NCBI GenBank assembly: GCA_913056425.1
Contig: CAJXLR010000084.1
Span: forward strand, 1-6,808
Reading direction: 5' to 3'
Length of the DNA: 6,808 bases
From: an uncultured Bacteroidota bacterium
Lineage (GTDB): Bacteria > Bacteroidota > Bacteroidia > NS11-12g > UBA9320
The notes below the pieces were generated by a model, which saw nothing but the letters and a program-made list of their open reading frames with translations, made no database searches and was not told the DNA's origin. Below are positions 5,546-6,808 of the stretch, one piece after another (the first letter of the stretch is position 1; each line of letters opens with the position of its first letter). A program made the position numbers and the translations under genes.

Positions 5546-6808
5546 ATGCTCAAACTCAGCGGATTAGAACCCCTCAATTTTACAAACAATCTCAACTTTG
5601 TTAACGTAGGCGAACGTACCAACGTAACTGGTTCGAAGAAGTTTGCTCGACTCATCCTGAATGATGAATACGATGAGGCACTTTCTGTTGCACGCCAGCA
5701 AGTTGAAAACGGAGCGCAGATTATCGATGTGAACATGGACGACGGGATGCTCGATGGCGTTGAGGCGATGACCAAGTTTCTGAATCTTATCGCAGCAGAG
5801 CCTGATATCTCGAGAGTTCCGGTAATGATAGATTCGTCAAAATGGGAAATCATCGAAGCCGGGTTGCAATGTCTTCAAGGAAAGGGAATTGTAAATTCAA
5901 TTAGCTTAAAAGACGGAGAAGAGGAATTTGTAAAACGGGCTAAGGCTATCAAAAGATACGGCGCTGCAACAGTAGTGATGGCATTTGATGAAACCGGTCA
6001 AGCCGATACCTACGATAGACGTATCGAAATATGTAAAAGGAGCTACGACTTTTTGGTGGACAAGGTTCGGTTCCCGAGAGAAGACATCATTTTCGACCCA
6101 AATATTCTGGCCATCGCAACCGGTATTGAAGAGCACAACAATTACGCGGTTGATTTTATCGATACCACACGCTGGATTAAAGAAAACCTACCCGGAGCAT
6201 TAGTGTCAGGTGGGGTAAGTAACATCTCATTCTCGTTCAGAGGGAATAATGCCGTTCGTGAGGCGATGCACTCAGCATTTTTATATCACGGAATTCAACA
6301 TGGGATGAACATGGGGATTGTCAATCCTACCATGCTAGAAGTCTATGACGACATTCCCAAAGATTTATTGGAACATGTCGAAGATGTACTACTTGACAGG
6401 CGTCCTGACGCAACAGAGCGTTTGTTGGACTTTGCCGAGCAGGTCAAAGGCAGTGCCAAGACCAAGTCCAAAGACGATTTGGCATGGAGAGAAAACACAT
6501 TACAAGACCGCATTACACATGCTTTGGTGCGGGGAATCGACTCCTTTATTGAAGCAGATGTAGAGGAAGCACGTCAATCTGTACAAGCGCCTATCGAAGT
6601 GATAGAAGGCCACCTGATGAACGGCATGAATGTGGTAGGGGACTTGTTCGGCAGTGGCAAAATGTTTTTGCCCCAGGTTGTGAAGTCGGCGCGGGTGATG
6701 AAAAAAGCGGTGGCCTATTTACTCCCCTATATAGAAGCCGAAAAAGAGGGCAAACAAGAATTTGCAGGTAAAATCCTTTTGGCAACTGTCAAGGGAGATG
6801 TACACGAT
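5546..6808 (+). CDS. metH: Cobalamin-dependent methionine synthase, folate/B12 modules (3' end beyond the window)
   Basis: MetH moves a methyl group from 5-methyltetrahydrofolate through cobalamin to homocysteine, making methionine in the cytoplasm. The visible 421 residues start with the pterin-binding (DHPS-like) domain, about residues 17-275. Its motifs include NVGERTNVTGSKKF (20-33), DVNMDDGMLDG (61-71), IDSSKWEI (95-102), FDPN (183-186) and GGVSNISFSFRGNN (222-235). The cobalamin cap helices follow, about 320-400, with MNVVGDLFGSGKMFLPQVV (361-379). The frame then reaches GDVHD, where Asp418 and His420 correspond to the DxHxxG motif whose His is the cobalt ligand (His759 in E. coli). The B12-fold remainder and the activation domain lie outside. 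The ATG at 5546 is the natural start, because an in-frame TAA (5525-5527) lies just upstream. The roughly 350-residue homocysteine-binding module found at the N terminus of E. coli MetH is absent. No strong Shine-Dalgarno is seen, as is usual in Bacteroidota; AGAAAG lies inside the riboswitch hairpin. Confidence 0.96.
   Translation, partial: MLKLSGLEPLNFTNNLNFVNVGERTNVTGSKKFARLILNDEYDEALSVARQQVENGAQIIDVNMDDGMLDGVEAMTKFLNLIAAEPDISRVPVMIDSSKWEIIEAGLQCLQGKGIVNSISLKDGEEEFVKRAKAIKRYGAATVVMAFDETGQADTYDRRIEICKRSYDFLVDKVRFPREDIIFDPNILAIATGIEEHNNYAVDFIDTTRWIKENLPGALVSGGVSNISFSFRGNNAVREAMHSAFLYHGIQHGMNMGIVNPTMLEVYDDIPKDLLEHVEDVLLDRRPDATERLLDFAEQVKGSAKTKSKDDLAWRENTLQDRITHALVRGIDSFIEADVEEARQSVQAPIEVIEGHLMNGMNVVGDLFGSGKMFLPQVVKSARVMKKAVAYLLPYIEAEKEGKQEFAGKILLATVKGDVHD

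Noticed and set aside
5383..5604. 73-residue plus-strand open frame across the leader
   Set aside because: It overlaps the terminator tail, promoter, riboswitch aptamer and metH start in another frame. All its sequence constraint is explained by the RNA structure and metH.
5464..5853. 129-residue open frame on the minus strand
   Set aside because: It lies antisense to the riboswitch and the strongly conserved start of metH, and its translation has no recognisable domain. It is a shadow of the coding strand.

Overview
The window looks like chromosomal DNA of a Bacteroidota bacterium, probably from the Flavobacteriia/Cytophagia side. Three signals support this: a giant surface protein ending in a type IX secretion (T9SS) type-B sorting domain, a TAnnTTTG-type promoter element, and a methionine synthase that begins directly at its folate-binding module. 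The genus cannot be read from the sequence.

Layout. Positions 1-5337 (+) are the 3' part of one very large gene whose start lies upstream of the window. The visible 1778 residues are a chain of PKD-like beta-sandwich units ending in a divergent T9SS type-B C-terminal domain, so the product is predicted to be exported and attached to the cell surface or released. Its job is unknown; adhesion or matrix function is the usual guess for this architecture. The 208-base gap (5338-5545) is fully used: a strong rho-independent terminator (5358-5384), a probable promoter (TATTTTTG at 5400-5407), a SAM-I (S-box) riboswitch aptamer (about 5412-5510), and an expression platform whose hairpin (5514-5544) ends one base before the next start codon. 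Positions 5546-6808 (+) are the 5' part of metH (B12-dependent methionine synthase). The gene runs off the window at the cobalamin-ligand motif, immediately after GDVHD.

How the parts relate. The two genes are functionally unrelated and are insulated by the terminator. The riboswitch and metH form a feedback unit: MetH makes methionine, methionine becomes SAM, and SAM should shut off metH. By eye the switch looks translational. A 9-base copy of a P3 aptamer strand sits just after the aptamer and can either pair with the aptamer core (ON) or join a start-site hairpin (OFF). The MetH protein lacks the N-terminal homocysteine-binding module, so that module must be encoded elsewhere.

I found no mobile elements, CRISPR arrays, tRNAs or rRNAs, and no clearly new system. 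The points most worth following are the riboswitch design, the split methionine synthase, and several features of the giant surface protein.
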